A stretch of DNA of 64,000 nt from Christensenella sp. UBA4636 (GCA_002405915.1 DHMS01000029.1:9731-73730), one strand, 5' to 3'; shown: positions 9,401 to 18,193, numbered from the stretch's first letter. The notes: generated by a model not told the origin, from the letters alone. Translations and numbers: made by a program.

Positions 9401-11829
9401 TCGTCAAGCAAATCGTCCCAAGCGGGGTCGTCGTAATCCTTGCCGCGGAGCATAATCAGTGTAAGCCCGTTCTGTTCGCCGTACTTTGGCATTTTGTCGT
9501 TCGGGTCTGCGGCGTATTCCTTATCCCAGTCAAGGTCGTCGTACATTTTCGCATTGACGGTAAGTTTAACCTTTTTAGGATAAGTGCCGTTCCAGTCGCT
9601 GCGCGAAAGGTAAGTTATATTCGTGGAATCTTTATTTTCGTAGGTATTCCAGTCGCAATCGTCAAACTTGTTGGTTATCGTCGCGCCCGTGGAGGACTTG
9701 GTAAAAGTAGTGTAATCGTTATCGGTGAAAGTTATTTCCTTAACGAGCTTTACGTTGCCGTCCTCGTCCATTCCGTCGGCTTTGGTTTTACCCTTTGCCG
9801 CAAGAATATTGTTGGTTGCTTTGTGGGAATCTTCCGCAACCGTCAGGTAATACTTGCCCGCTTCGCGGATATATGTCTTTTTGTCGAATGCGTCGTAAGT
9901 CTTGAACGCATCTGCGGCGACCTTTATTTCAACGTCCTCGGTTCCGCCCGCCTTTATAACGCCCGTCTTTTTGAAGCCTACGAGATTAACCGCGGCTTGT
10001 TCTATTTTGTACCGTTTATCGTGTTCCGTATACGGGCGTTGAACATAAACTTGCACAGCGTCCGCTCCGTCCTTATCTCCCGTGTTCGTTACGGTAATTT
10101 TAACGGTATAGCTGCCGTCGGCGTTCGGAGTAAAAGTAGGCGTTCCGTAATCGAAAGTCGTGTAAGAAAGCCCGTAACCGTAAGGATAAGCCACTTCTTC
10201 CGAATAGTTCCAACCGTTCGTCGAGCATTTTGCGCCTGCCGCGCCGTTCGCGTTGCCTTGTTTTAAAATCGTATCTTCGTAGCGCGTTTCGTAATATTTA
10301 TAACCTATATAGATACCCTCGGCGTATACTGTGTAATGCGCCATAAAGTACCCTCTGCCCGCGCCCGAATAGCTACCTTCGTCGCTGCCCCAGTCTTTGC
10401 CGGAAAGGTTTTCGTAAACATCGTATTCATGGTTGACGGAAGCGGGAGCCGAAAGTCCGCTGTAAACAAAGGTATCGGGCAAGTGTCCGCTCGGGGTCGA
10501 TTCGCCCGTCAAAATCCTGCCTACTTCTTCAAGTCCGTAAGTGCCGCCTTGCCCTATCCAGACGCATGCGTCGATATCGCTTTCGAATTCCGAAAGATGT
10601 CTGAATCCTATGCCTTCCGCGGTGTTAAGCAAAACTACGAGTTTTTTGAACGTGCCGTTCTTTCTTAAAGCGACAAGTTGCCGTATAACTTGTTTTTCGC
10701 GGTCAAAAAGGCTGAAATAGTCGCCGTCTATCGTTCCCGCACCCGTTGTCTTTAAGTCGTTACCCCAGCCTACTTCGCCGGATTCGCGAGTTAAAACGTA
10801 AATCGCCGCATCCGAATATTCGCCGTAGGACGAAGCCGAAGCGTTTTGCTTTTCCCAAGGAATTTCGCTTGTCTTTTTGTGGTATTGTTTATAATTATCG
10901 TCAATCCGCCAGTAATCGGTCTGTCCTTTTAGGTTATTCCAAAGCACGGGGTTTACCTTTAAACCCGCGTTTTCGAACGCCGTCTTCATGTCTATTCCGG
11001 CATACGCCGCGCCGCTTCCGTTACCCGAGTTGCAATACGCAAACGAACCTAAGCCAAAAAGCGAAACGCTTACTTTGCCGAGCGGAAAAGCGTCATCTTT
11101 GTTCCAAAGTATGGTCGTTCCCTCACGCTGTTCTTGCAGCGAAAGTTTTTTTGTTTCGGCGTTTACTTCGTCTTTATTTTCGTAATTAGACTTAAAATAT
11201 TCGGTGTCTTCGTCCTCGGCGGCCTCTTCGTCTTCGACAAGATAATACATCCGCAAACCAAGAAAAGAATTTATCGTCTTTTTGTAAGCAAACGCAAACT
11301 GACTGCCGATTATGACTGCGATTAAAAGCACTGCCCAAACGCTCGTCATGCTTATCCAGAGCGGAAGCTTAAAAATGCCGAGCGGGCGTTTTACGTTCGG
11401 GTATTTGTTCTGCTTTTTCTCTCTTTCGACAACTAAGACGTCCTTGCAATCTTCCCTGCTTTCGTCCTTGCTTTCCGCCGCCGCGATTTCTTCCGTTTCT
11501 TTTCCTGTGTTTTCGGCGGTTTCCGCTTCAATCGTTTCAACGACTTCTTCCGTAACGTGTTCAGCTACTTGAGGCTCTTCCTCTTTGTCGTTCATTGACG
11601 AAGAAGAGCGTTTGTCCTCGTACTCTATTGCTTCTTCTAATAAAAACTCGTCGGTCGATATTCCGAAAATTTTACAAAGCAATATAATACTGTCAAGGTC
11701 GGGTTCGGTTTTCCCGCGCTCCCAGCGCGAAATCGCCTGTCTTGTTAAGTTGAGTTTTTCGGCAAGTTCCGATTGAGAAATGCCTTTGACTCGTCTATAG
11801 TAAGCAATTTTTTCACCGTAGTTTTTCAT
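6442..11829 (-). CDS. XRE helix-turn-helix / transmembrane / GH3 glycosidase / CBM fusion protein
   Basis: About 1,795 residues from the ATG at 11829, which follows AAGGAG; a GTG at 11856 is less likely. Order of parts: XRE helix-turn-helix (about 5-60, SELAEKLNLTRQAISRWERG); acidic linker; membrane segment (about 156-182); GH3 in the permuted order, with alpha/beta sandwich and FnIII first and the barrel second, and putative nucleophile Asp in GFVISDCP (about residue 1011); two more membrane segments (about 1085-1116 and 1160-1186); a Cys cluster (about 1192-1220); then three CBM6/35-like modules separated by a Cys-containing Ig-like repeat. Predicted topology is a cytoplasmic DNA-binding domain with extracellular enzyme and CBMs. 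The frame is open throughout. This could be a glycan sensor-enzyme. Confidence 0.85.
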   Translation of the reverse strand: MKNYGEKIAYYRRVKGISQSELAEKLNLTRQAISRWERGKTEPDLDSIILLCKIFGISTDEFLLEEAIEYEDKRSSSSMNDKEEEPQVAEHVTEEVVETIEAETAENTGKETEEIAAAESKDESREDCKDVLVVEREKKQNKYPNVKRPLGIFKLPLWISMTSVWAVLLIAVIIGSQFAFAYKKTINSFLGLRMYYLVEDEEAAEDEDTEYFKSNYENKDEVNAETKKLSLQEQREGTTILWNKDDAFPLGKVSVSLFGLGSFAYCNSGNGSGAAYAGIDMKTAFENAGLKVNPVLWNNLKGQTDYWRIDDNYKQYHKKTSEIPWEKQNASASSYGEYSDAAIYVLTRESGEVGWGNDLKTTGAGTIDGDYFSLFDREKQVIRQLVALRKNGTFKKLVVLLNTAEGIGFRHLSEFESDIDACVWIGQGGTYGLEEVGRILTGESTPSGHLPDTFVYSGLSAPASVNHEYDVYENLSGKDWGSDEGSYSGAGRGYFMAHYTVYAEGIYIGYKYYETRYEDTILKQGNANGAAGAKCSTNGWNYSEEVAYPYGYGLSYTTFDYGTPTFTPNADGSYTVKITVTNTGDKDGADAVQVYVQRPYTEHDKRYKIEQAAVNLVGFKKTGVIKAGGTEDVEIKVAADAFKTYDAFDKKTYIREAGKYYLTVAEDSHKATNNILAAKGKTKADGMDEDGNVKLVKEITFTDNDYTTFTKSSTGATITNKFDDCDWNTYENKDSTNITYLSRSDWNGTYPKKVKLTVNAKMYDDLDWDKEYAADPNDKMPKYGEQNGLTLIMLRGKDYDDPAWDDLLDETTLEEQIELMKAAYGTASMTSIVKPGERVSDGPLGIQRNFTATSLLAATFNEELAEKVGELMGEYAFHTKKGGIYAPGANMHRSMYGGRGYEYYSEDTFLSSRMLAMQVRGIQSVGVYVNIKHFVLNDQDSSRKGISTWVSEQALREIYLETFRACVEEENAMGVMTGFNRVGTTWCGALSALNNGVLREEWGFKGFVISDCPWQIYMGTVDGLFGGNDCILYESIDLTQYEKAKTNATIALKLREATKHILYVVANSSSMNGYSSATKIIPITSWWWSNAIIGLIVGFAALFAISAVMLALTIILRLRYKAACSSYGVTTKEYETYYKAEIYEKPKPVKIGKLYVPRNLFISITAIVLAIVIAGLSFGTVGIVGAVKSANHKCGHVCLVCGGCKDKTCEEKNCATKCPGNHKVADITGETYTFEAEDALIVENTTSGTKKAQKGKEGIDKTSPDNTQYKSYPSGNAYIYKLSQAEAGTEVKFKIYADRKCAAGLIMRMGHTSRDVDLTSIFKIKVNGKAINPQGNIVFGTYDKETEQLYFAWRDTDIGVITLKEGVNDITFVKTQTGLNFDCIKLVSSAKLETPKECEEHTFIEYTVDKAPTETTEGTLYSYCSVCGKETTETLPAISEANGYKKTVTKEATIDETGEAEWTYTFNEKEYKFKTTIAKLPDTTPKTTYLFEAEDSEITSVNGNVTVGIADSASGGKYIDKMSAEANGASLTFRITAEKDCSVDFTVRSIKHYQDERPFDGQYSIIINGTTYKTGFVVEPNTNPDDKATIWTTFYDFKVLEGVPLKKGENTIVLARAGLALNLDAIKIDSSAKLSWSEKSSTGSSLTIEAEDCTLGGTAKIATSDSSYDVNNPSGGKFVGGLSAKVGSVTFTVTAKNACKATFILCYGNKTSDGDRKFDTKYSLTVNGTAYTSNILFNLNTDSKTHYFGWEEYVVCTVDLVEGDNTFVLTSKGVTASNIDYFKLESSDELTFKKA

Positions 11830-11856
11830 CGGTTTTTTTAACTCCTTATCTTTCAC

Positions 11857-11935
11857 GTTTTCTCTTGCTTAGTCTGCGCATAACCAAGCGAGAAAACTCT
11901 TACGTCAATTGTACCACTAAATCGCCAAAAGTCAA
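11857..11935 (-). promoter_or_regulatory. Promoter and leader inverted repeat of the XRE-GH3 gene
   Basis: On the minus strand, TTGACT (11930-11935) and TACAAT (11908-11913) have a 16-bp spacer. In the leader, GTTTTCTC (11857-11864) is inverted at 11890-11897, and the arms extend inward through GCTT/AAGC. This could be an operator for the XRE domain encoded downstream or an mRNA hairpin. Confidence 0.55.
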
Positions 11936-12077
11936 TACCTTTTCCCGGCAACAAAATGTTGCTTTCGGACATTCTTTGTTTCCCTTGCCCCCTTTTGCAC
12001 CGTTTTTATCGAGATTTTTATTTTTCGTCCGTTCACAGTCGTCATTTTCACCCGATTTTTAATTTTTATTTTGTCCG

Positions 12078-12157
12078 CAATTTTCAACTTTCAACTCTCA
12101 ACTTTCACCTTACCATATCGAGCGTGCTTTGCACGCATATATCAACTTTCAACTCAT
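12078..12157. repeat. TTTCAA-rich tract enclosing an ATATCGA hairpin, second copy
   Basis: Same layout as 2706-2810: CTTTCA runs, CTTACCATATCGA, stem GCGTGC-TTT-GCACGC (12122-12136), ATATATCAACTTTCAAC. The flanks have the same orientation as copy 1, but the 15-bp hairpin core is its reverse complement. Confidence 0.85.
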
Positions 12158-12193
12158 AAAAATTCTCCCGCAGCCTTATCGGTTACGGGAGAA
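12158..12193 (-). terminator. Terminator of the GH3 operon
   Basis: On the minus strand, an 8-bp stem TTCTCCCG/CGGGAGAA (12163-12170 with 12186-12193) is followed by TTTTT. It lies about 30 bp past the GH3 stop codon. Confidence 0.8.
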
Positions 12194-12224
12194 AAAGGAA
12201 GATATAAAATGTATGAGCGATTGT

Positions 12225-15200
12225 TTAGTTTGCTTTATTTGCCTTTATATAACGCCATACTACGTCGGCTATAAGCCAGAGAACGGATAACCCGAGAAGT
12301 ATTCCGAGCGAAATATCGGCGGCGTTAACGGCTACTTTCCACGGCGGAGTTACTTTGACTATCTTAGACGCAGACGACATAGTACTCATGGAGTTGCTCG
12401 TCAAAGTCGCATAAAGTATTCTCTTTGCGGCTTTTCTCATAGCCTGACCGAGAGTGCCGTATTCGCCTTTACCGTTAGCGTCCGGAGCAAAGTCTGCGTA
12501 GGTTATGCCGCTGCCCGTATAGTCTTCTACGTCGTTACCGTAGTTATACTCGTTCAAATCGGTTGCGCCGAGATAAACGTTAACTATTCTCGAAGCGTAA
12601 GGTTCGCCGTGTTTGCCGTCGGTCATGTCTCCCGCGCAGTCGGTTTCGATTATACCGGGAAGACCGCATTCGTTACGTAAAAAGCTTTGAGCAAACGGAA
12701 CGCAGTTAGCAACCGCCTGGGTGCCGATACGGCTGAAAGAAGTCATAACATTGAAGGATTCGCCTTCTTCGATAGCTATTTCGAACGCGCGGAAGTAATT
12801 TTCACGCATGGCTTGTTCCGTCATCCAACATTGTACGCCGTGACGAGCCGTTTCCGATTCGTTTATCGCGCAATGCTTAATGAAGCAATGAACGCCCATG
12901 GATTCGATTGCCTTTACTTCCGGCGCGGCGATAAGCCCGCTGAGCATAGCGTCCTCGGAATAATATTCCGCCGTTCTGCCCGAGTAAGGACTGCGTTGAA
13001 TGTTCAAACCGACGCCGAGAAGCCCCGCAACGCCGATCCAGAAAGATTCTTCGCCTATCTGCTTACCGACCTTTTTCGCTAAATCCTTATTGAACGTTGC
13101 GGCAAGAATACCGTTTGAAGAAAAGCCCGTGCCTTTGTAATTGGATTCGAGATCGGGGTCGTCTATACGGTCGGCGTACGGAAGCGAAGGACCCGAATAT
13201 GCCGACCCGCCGCTTGCTTTTGCATAAGTCGCAAAGTAACCGCTGAGACCGTTAGGTCCGTTTTCGTCCCATGTACTCGGCTTAGCGACGGAAGCTATTG
13301 CAACCGTTTTATGTCTGCCGTTGGAAAGAAGATATACCGTATCCATCCAGGTGAGTTGGTCAAGCAAATCCTCCCACATAGGCGAATCGTAATCTTCGCC
13401 GAGAAGGTCTATGAGTTTTAACGCGTCGTCGTTCGGTATACCGTATCCTTCCGCGTCTACACCCTTTAAATTTTTGCCGTAAGTCGGATATTCGCCGCCT
13501 TTTTCGATAACCTTTTTAGCGTCCATCTGGTCTCTGAGTTCGTCCGCCATCTGCTTAGTCATCGTGAGCGTTGCATGCGGCTTAACGAGCGTTCCGTCGG
13601 CTTTTCTATACGAAAGCGCGACCGTGCCGTTCCAATCGTCGCGGCTGTAGTATTTAACCGAATTGCCGCCCTTACCGGAGTAAGTGTTGATGTCGCCGAA
13701 CTCGAAGGAGTTTGCGATAGGATTGTTTGTCGCAGACGACAACGAATAGGTTTGTTTATCCAAAGATAAGCTAAACTTGTAAACAAGGTCGGTGTTGCCT
13801 TCCTTATCCATTCTGTTGTTCGTAGTTTCAGGAGTATAGCCTTTATCGGCTAACAGGCTGTTTACCGCTTCGTGCGCGTTCTTGGCGACGATAAGTCTGT
13901 ATTCGCCCGGAGTCATAACGTAAGTTCCCGCGCCGAAAGTATCGTAAGTCGCCATGTACTTTTGGTCGACCGATATCGTCACCGTTTCGGAATCTCCTGC
14001 GGCAAGTTCTCTTGTCTTTCCGAAATCGATAAGCTGAACGGACGGAACTTGAATTTGGTTTTTGCGTTCGTATTCGCCGTAAGGCTTTGCAACGTATACC
14101 TGAACCGGAGTCTTTCCCGGCTTCGAGCCTGTATTCGTTACTTTAACGGAAACTTCGTACGTCTTACCTGCTTCTTTAACCGTCATATCGGTAAACTCGA
14201 ATTCCGAATAAGATTTTCCGTAACCGAACGGATAAGCGACTACTTCGTCATACTTATATTCGCCTACGTTCTTTACGCCCGTAACGTAATCTTCGTATCT
14301 CGTTTCGGTGTACTTATAACCTAAATACATACCCTCCTGGTAAACCATGTAAGAACTCATCGACGACTGATACTGACCTGCTTCCGCCGGGTTTGTAAAG
14401 CCGAATTCCTTGTAGTTGGAGTACGTAAAGAAATAGTTCTGGTCGGTAAAGTTGGAGTTTACGGGGTTTGCAAGGTTATCGTACCACAAAGTAGCGGAAA
14501 GCCCGCCGCTGAAATTCCATTCGCCGCACAAAAGTTTAGTTACCGCAACGGTACCGTAAGTACCGACGGATCCCGTCCACAAGCAAGCGTCGATATCGTA
14601 ATCGTTGTTTTTCAAAAAGCTAAGTTCTATCGTGCTTGCCATATTCAAAATGAGAACTATCTTTTTTACCTTACCTTCTTTTTTGAGTTGTTTGAGTCCG
14701 CCGAGAATGGACTTTTCGTTTTCGTTCAAAGCAAGGTAATCGCCGTTAACGCCGTCACAGTTTACGGAAGTGGCGTAAGAAGTGTTGCCGTACTGTTTGT
14801 TTTTACCGGTCGTAGCAGGCAAATCGTAACCTTCGCCGCCCGTTCTTTTTATAATCATCAAAGCCGCGTCGCCGTAATTTGCTATGTCCGCATAGCCTTC
14901 TCCGGCGGATAAAACATTCCACGGAACATCGCTTATAGAAACTTTGGAAACGCTGCTCGAAGGAGCATACTCTCCGACGTTGACGGTTGACCAAGGCGTT
15001 TGCTTAACCTCAACCCATTTTTCATATTCGGTTTTAAGCTTTTCGTTAACGGAAAAGTAAGGTTCGCCCGTAACCTTCGCCTTAGGATCGGCCTTTTCGT
15101 AATGCGTTCCCGCAAACGAATCATACCAATCCAAAGCATACGTTGTGCTGATACCGCCGGAGCCGCTCGCGCCGTAGAACGGGTACACCGAAGCCGCGCC

Positions 15201-15527
15201 GAAAACGCTTATTTTGGAGCCTTTTTTCAAAGGCAATGCGTCGTTGTCGTTCTTTAAAAGCACGGTGCCTTCTTTCTGCTCTTCGAGCTGAGTCTCGTAA
15301 CCGGCATAAACGACTTCTCTTACACTCTTATAGTCCGTCTTGAAAAGTTCTTTCGGACCGTCGTCGCCCTCGCCGTATTCTATATAAAAGTCCCTTTGAC
15401 CGAGAGCCGTGGTAATCGTGCTTTCGTTTTGTTTAAGTATTCCCGTCGCCGTAAGCATAAACGCGAAAAGCGTGGTAAATGCGGTTATGAGAATTTTTTG
15501 AATAAGCCTTACCGTTTGTTTTTTCAT
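12225..15527 (-). CDS. Membrane-anchored GH3 beta-glucosidase-type hydrolase
   Basis: 1,100 residues, a paralogue of the GH3 part of the neighbouring fusion. A signal anchor lies at about residues 10-30 and a second membrane helix at the C-terminus (about 1065-1090, ISLGILLGLSVLWLIADVVW). The enzyme is therefore held outside the membrane at both ends. Domain order is permuted: the alpha/beta sandwich comes first (KEGTVLLKNDNDALPL), then FnIII (VKVTNTGSKPGKTPVQVYV), then the barrel with putative nucleophile Asp in IIETDCAGD. Both local GH3s have Cys after this Asp instead of the usual Trp. It starts 5 bp after a small membrane protein gene, so they form one operon. The likely substrate is a beta-linked oligosaccharide; the exact sugar cannot be read. 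Confidence 0.92.
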   Translation of the reverse strand: MKKQTVRLIQKILITAFTTLFAFMLTATGILKQNESTITTALGQRDFYIEYGEGDDGPKELFKTDYKSVREVVYAGYETQLEEQKEGTVLLKNDNDALPLKKGSKISVFGAASVYPFYGASGSGGISTTYALDWYDSFAGTHYEKADPKAKVTGEPYFSVNEKLKTEYEKWVEVKQTPWSTVNVGEYAPSSSVSKVSISDVPWNVLSAGEGYADIANYGDAALMIIKRTGGEGYDLPATTGKNKQYGNTSYATSVNCDGVNGDYLALNENEKSILGGLKQLKKEGKVKKIVLILNMASTIELSFLKNNDYDIDACLWTGSVGTYGTVAVTKLLCGEWNFSGGLSATLWYDNLANPVNSNFTDQNYFFTYSNYKEFGFTNPAEAGQYQSSMSSYMVYQEGMYLGYKYTETRYEDYVTGVKNVGEYKYDEVVAYPFGYGKSYSEFEFTDMTVKEAGKTYEVSVKVTNTGSKPGKTPVQVYVAKPYGEYERKNQIQVPSVQLIDFGKTRELAAGDSETVTISVDQKYMATYDTFGAGTYVMTPGEYRLIVAKNAHEAVNSLLADKGYTPETTNNRMDKEGNTDLVYKFSLSLDKQTYSLSSATNNPIANSFEFGDINTYSGKGGNSVKYYSRDDWNGTVALSYRKADGTLVKPHATLTMTKQMADELRDQMDAKKVIEKGGEYPTYGKNLKGVDAEGYGIPNDDALKLIDLLGEDYDSPMWEDLLDQLTWMDTVYLLSNGRHKTVAIASVAKPSTWDENGPNGLSGYFATYAKASGGSAYSGPSLPYADRIDDPDLESNYKGTGFSSNGILAATFNKDLAKKVGKQIGEESFWIGVAGLLGVGLNIQRSPYSGRTAEYYSEDAMLSGLIAAPEVKAIESMGVHCFIKHCAINESETARHGVQCWMTEQAMRENYFRAFEIAIEEGESFNVMTSFSRIGTQAVANCVPFAQSFLRNECGLPGIIETDCAGDMTDGKHGEPYASRIVNVYLGATDLNEYNYGNDVEDYTGSGITYADFAPDANGKGEYGTLGQAMRKAAKRILYATLTSNSMSTMSSASKIVKVTPPWKVAVNAADISLGILLGLSVLWLIADVVWRYIKANKAN

Positions 15528-15531
15528 TGTG

Positions 15532-15945
15532 TTACTCTCCTTTTATCGTTTTTTTCTGCGGGACGAATATCGAAGTCACGCTTATAGCATACGAAAGTAT
15601 AAATAAAATCGTGCAAGCTATAAACTTCGAATCGAAAGAGTTAAGGTCAATACCTACGATAACCACGGCGACATAACCGTAAATGGCTTTTACAAAAAGC
15701 AAAAGTCCGATAAGGCTTGTCAAAGCCACGACTGCCGGGGCAATTTCGTCCGCGCCGACAAACGAAAGAGCAACGGAAACAACCGCGCCTACCGCCATAA
15801 CTATTACCGCCGCCCAAGACATGTACACCGAGAGCTTAGAGTAATTTGCGGCGTAAACTACGACCGTAACGACCGAGATTAACGCTGCTGCAAGCAGAAT
15901 ATAAAAGCCGACGCTTTTTTCTGCCAAACGTTTTTGAAGATTCAT
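15532..15945 (-). CDS. Small integral membrane protein (four predicted helices)
   Basis: 137 residues with four hydrophobic helices (about 14-33, 40-62, 68-98 and 109-127) and a basic C-terminal tail (PQKKTIKGE). No catalytic or binding motif is recognised. It is the first gene of the GH3 operon, its stop is 5 bp before the GH3 start, and it has its own ribosome binding site (GGAGGA). A helper for membrane display of the GH3 enzyme is possible but unsupported by any motif. Confidence 0.8.
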   Translation of the reverse strand: MNLQKRLAEKSVGFYILLAAALISVVTVVVYAANYSKLSVYMSWAAVIVMAVGAVVSVALSFVGADEIAPAVVALTSLIGLLLFVKAIYGYVAVVIVGIDLNSFDSKFIACTILFILSYAISVTSIFVPQKKTIKGE

Positions 15946-15968
15946 TGCTATCCTCCGAATTTTTTTTA

Positions 15969-16005
15969 TTAGGGATAAAGCTTTTCCCTAACCGTCGTAA
16001 TTATA
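15969..16005 (-). promoter_or_regulatory. -10 box and 23-bp palindromic operator of the GH3 operon
   Basis: On the minus strand TATAAT (16000-16005) is followed by a near-perfect 23-bp palindrome (15969-15991) with arms TTAGGGA/TCCCTAA around AAAGCTTT. Its position near +3 to +25 and its symmetry suit a LacI/GntR-type repressor. No clear -35 box is seen. Confidence 0.6.
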
Positions 16006-16076
16006 TCATTTCCAAAAAAAAACGTATGTAAAACAGAATAAACTGTCGTTTTTCGGCACGAATTGCAAATTTAGGG

Positions 16077-16108
16077 CAAAAAACAGTCGCAAACTCTTTG
16101 CTTGCGAC
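16077..16108 (-). terminator. Terminator of the two-component operon
   Basis: On the minus strand, stem GTCGCAA/TTGCGAC (16102-16108 with 16086-16092) is followed by a run of six T. It lies just past the kinase stop codon. Confidence 0.8.
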
Positions 16109-16121
16109 CGTCTTTACCGAA

Positions 16122-17399
16122 TTACTTTTGTTTTGAATTGTCGATGAGGAATACGCCGAGGTTAAATACGCCGTTATCAAAAGATATGCGCATGTCTCCG
16201 CCGTACTTTTCGGCGATTGTTTTTATACTTTTCAGCCCGTACCCGTGAAAATCCTTGTCCGTTTCCTTTTTTGTCACGACGCACCCGTCGTTAAGCGAAA
16301 TATTTCCGTCAAAGTAATTCGAAACGTCTACGGAAACAAACTGCCCCTTCTTTGACAGAGTAAGCGAAATTATTTTTTTATCGTCGTTCAGCCCGGCGAC
16401 GGCTTCTCTCGCGTTTTCAAGCGCATTGCCGAAAAGCGAATAGATATCGGATTTAGTTAGGAACGAAACGTAATCGCCGCTACCCATAAACGTGAACTTT
16501 ATCCCTTGCGAAAAACAACATAAAAAATTTTCGGTAAGAATAACGTCGAGAACATCGTTACCGGAACGAGTCATTCCGTCATAAATATCAACGGCTTCTT
16601 TAACCTCTTTCTTTTCGTCGGGTAAAATCTTATCGTCGCCGTACCGGAATTTTAAATCGTGACACTTTATATTTATCGTATCTATCATTTTTTTGCTTAG
16701 TTCGTATTGCTTTTTTTCTTCTTTACGAATACGCTCGACAACTTCCCTGTCCGCACGTTCCGTAAGAATCGACGAGAGCGCGAATTGAATTATGAGAGCC
16801 AACGCGCAACACATAATAAGAAAAATTCTCGGCGGAACGGAATCGAATCCGCAAAATCGATACGAAATTCTCGTCATTACAATGCAAACGCATATAGTAA
16901 AAATCGAAATCATATCGAAGCGTATATCGCTATCGAGAAAATATCTGCTTTCGGCGGCTTTTCTTCCGCCAAGCAGCCAAGCAAAGAAAAAAACAATTGG
17001 CATGGTTATGAGTTCGCGATACATGATGAAGCCAAAAAGGCTGCCATTAAGCACCTCTGCGCCCGGAATCTTTGAAATAAGGAACGCGGATTGATAAGCT
17101 ATATGCTGAACGGCATATCCCGCAACGCAAATGGATATTGCAGCGTGGAATTTCAAATCGTAACAAATGCAAGTAAGCCCGATAGAGTATGCAAGTACCG
17201 CAAAAGACCTAAGCATTAAGAAAATATATCCAATGCGGGTTTCGTATTTCGGGAAAAAATACGCAAGTACTACGCAAGCTATAAAAGATATTAAAAAGCG
17301 AAGCCAAAACATTTTCCGTTTCGGGCATGCATACAAAAACAAGCTCTGCGCCGCAATAAGTTCAACTTCAAACACAATGCTGCCTAAATCGAAATACAT
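16122..17399 (-). CDS. GHKL-type sensor histidine kinase (AgrC/VirS-like)
   Basis: 425 residues from ATG 17399, which overlaps the stop of the response regulator as TAATG; a longer upstream frame would run back through the regulator. About six membrane helices fill residues 5-215. A coiled linker follows, then KCHDLKFRY with the candidate phospho-accepting His, an N box (FGNALENAREAV) and a G box (HGYGLKSI). This is the HPK10 layout used for peptide sensing. The partner is the LytTR regulator immediately upstream. No autoinducer-peptide gene was found next to it, so the ligand is unknown. Confidence 0.92.
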   Translation of the reverse strand: MYFDLGSIVFEVELIAAQSLFLYACPKRKMFWLRFLISFIACVVLAYFFPKYETRIGYIFLMLRSFAVLAYSIGLTCICYDLKFHAAISICVAGYAVQHIAYQSAFLISKIPGAEVLNGSLFGFIMYRELITMPIVFFFAWLLGGRKAAESRYFLDSDIRFDMISIFTICVCIVMTRISYRFCGFDSVPPRIFLIMCCALALIIQFALSSILTERADREVVERIRKEEKKQYELSKKMIDTINIKCHDLKFRYGDDKILPDEKKEVKEAVDIYDGMTRSGNDVLDVILTENFLCCFSQGIKFTFMGSGDYVSFLTKSDIYSLFGNALENAREAVAGLNDDKKIISLTLSKKGQFVSVDVSNYFDGNISLNDGCVVTKKETDKDFHGYGLKSIKTIAEKYGGDMRISFDNGVFNLGVFLIDNSKQK

Positions 17400-18109
17400 T
17401 AACGTCTTCCTCCTAAATAATCCGAAAAAGCGGAAAGGAAAGCCTTTCTCTGCGGGCGCGATATCTGCAAACCGTCGCCGCCTATCATAGCTTCGTTGTC
17501 TCGTATTTTTTCGATGTACGAAAGATTGACGAGAAAACATCTGTTACATTTAGCAAAAGGAAAATCTTTCAGCTTATCTTCAACGCTTTTTAGCGTAGCG
17601 TATTGCGAAAACTCGCCGTCCGCGGTATGAAACACCACATAATGCCCTCTCACTTCAACATACCTTACGGTAGAAATTTTTATCGGAACGATATCTCCGT
17701 CCTCAGTCGGAACCATAACGGAATCTTCCGCGTTTCTTAGCGTTCGCGACAAAACCCTCTTCATTTTTAAAGAAAACGAATACTTATCGACGGGCTTCAA
17801 GATGTAGTCGAGAGCGTCCACTTCATACCCGGCAACCGCATATTGCGCAAGATTGGTTACAAATACAAGCGTAACCACCTTGTCTATCTGCCTTAACCTT
17901 TTCGCCGCCGTCATTCCGTCGCAATACGGCATCTCTATATCCAAAAATACAATATCGAAATTGCAATCGAACTTCATAAAAAAGCATTCCGCGTTTTCAA
18001 ACTCCGACACTTCGAATATTTGATTTTCTTCTTCGGCGACAAAGTCAAGGCAATCTTTTATCTTTTTCCTATCCGCTCCGTCGTCGTCGACAATCGCTAC
18101 CCTTATCAT
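17399..18109 (-). CDS. LytTR-family response regulator (AgrA-like)
   Basis: 236 residues from the ATG at 18109, preceded by GAGGAGC; an upstream ATG at 18130 lacks a good site. The receiver domain carries the acidic pocket VDDD and phospho-acceptor Asp57 in FLDIEMP. A LytTR DNA-binding domain occupies about 130-232 (VRYVEVRGHYVVFHT...CNRCFLVNLSYIEKI). It is the first gene of a two-gene operon with the GHKL kinase. Family members bind direct repeats upstream of target promoters; targets in this window are not evident. Confidence 0.93.
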   Translation of the reverse strand: MIRVAIVDDDGADRKKIKDCLDFVAEEENQIFEVSEFENAECFFMKFDCNFDIVFLDIEMPYCDGMTAAKRLRQIDKVVTLVFVTNLAQYAVAGYEVDALDYILKPVDKYSFSLKMKRVLSRTLRNAEDSVMVPTEDGDIVPIKISTVRYVEVRGHYVVFHTADGEFSQYATLKSVEDKLKDFPFAKCNRCFLVNLSYIEKIRDNEAMIGGDGLQISRPQRKAFLSAFSDYLGGRR

Positions 18110-18164
18110 TTTTGCTCCTCTTCGGCACATTTTTTGCGTTTAGGCAAACACCCCGATAAATTAA

Positions 18165-18193
18165 AGTATAGTTTACAAAACGCTTCTTGTCAA
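18165..18193 (-). promoter_or_regulatory. Promoter of the two-component operon
   Basis: On the minus strand TTGACA (18188-18193), a 17-bp spacer and TATACT (18165-18170). The predicted leader is about 50 nt. Confidence 0.8.

Noticed and set aside
9001..15500. Many long plus-strand frames opposite the GH3 genes
   Set aside because: They are mirror frames of G+C-rich codons, with no start signals or domain likeness.
17400..17540. Longer N-terminus for the histidine kinase
   Set aside because: It would run back through the response-regulator gene in another frame and is rich in Arg; ATG 17399 overlapping the stop as TAATG is the credible start.
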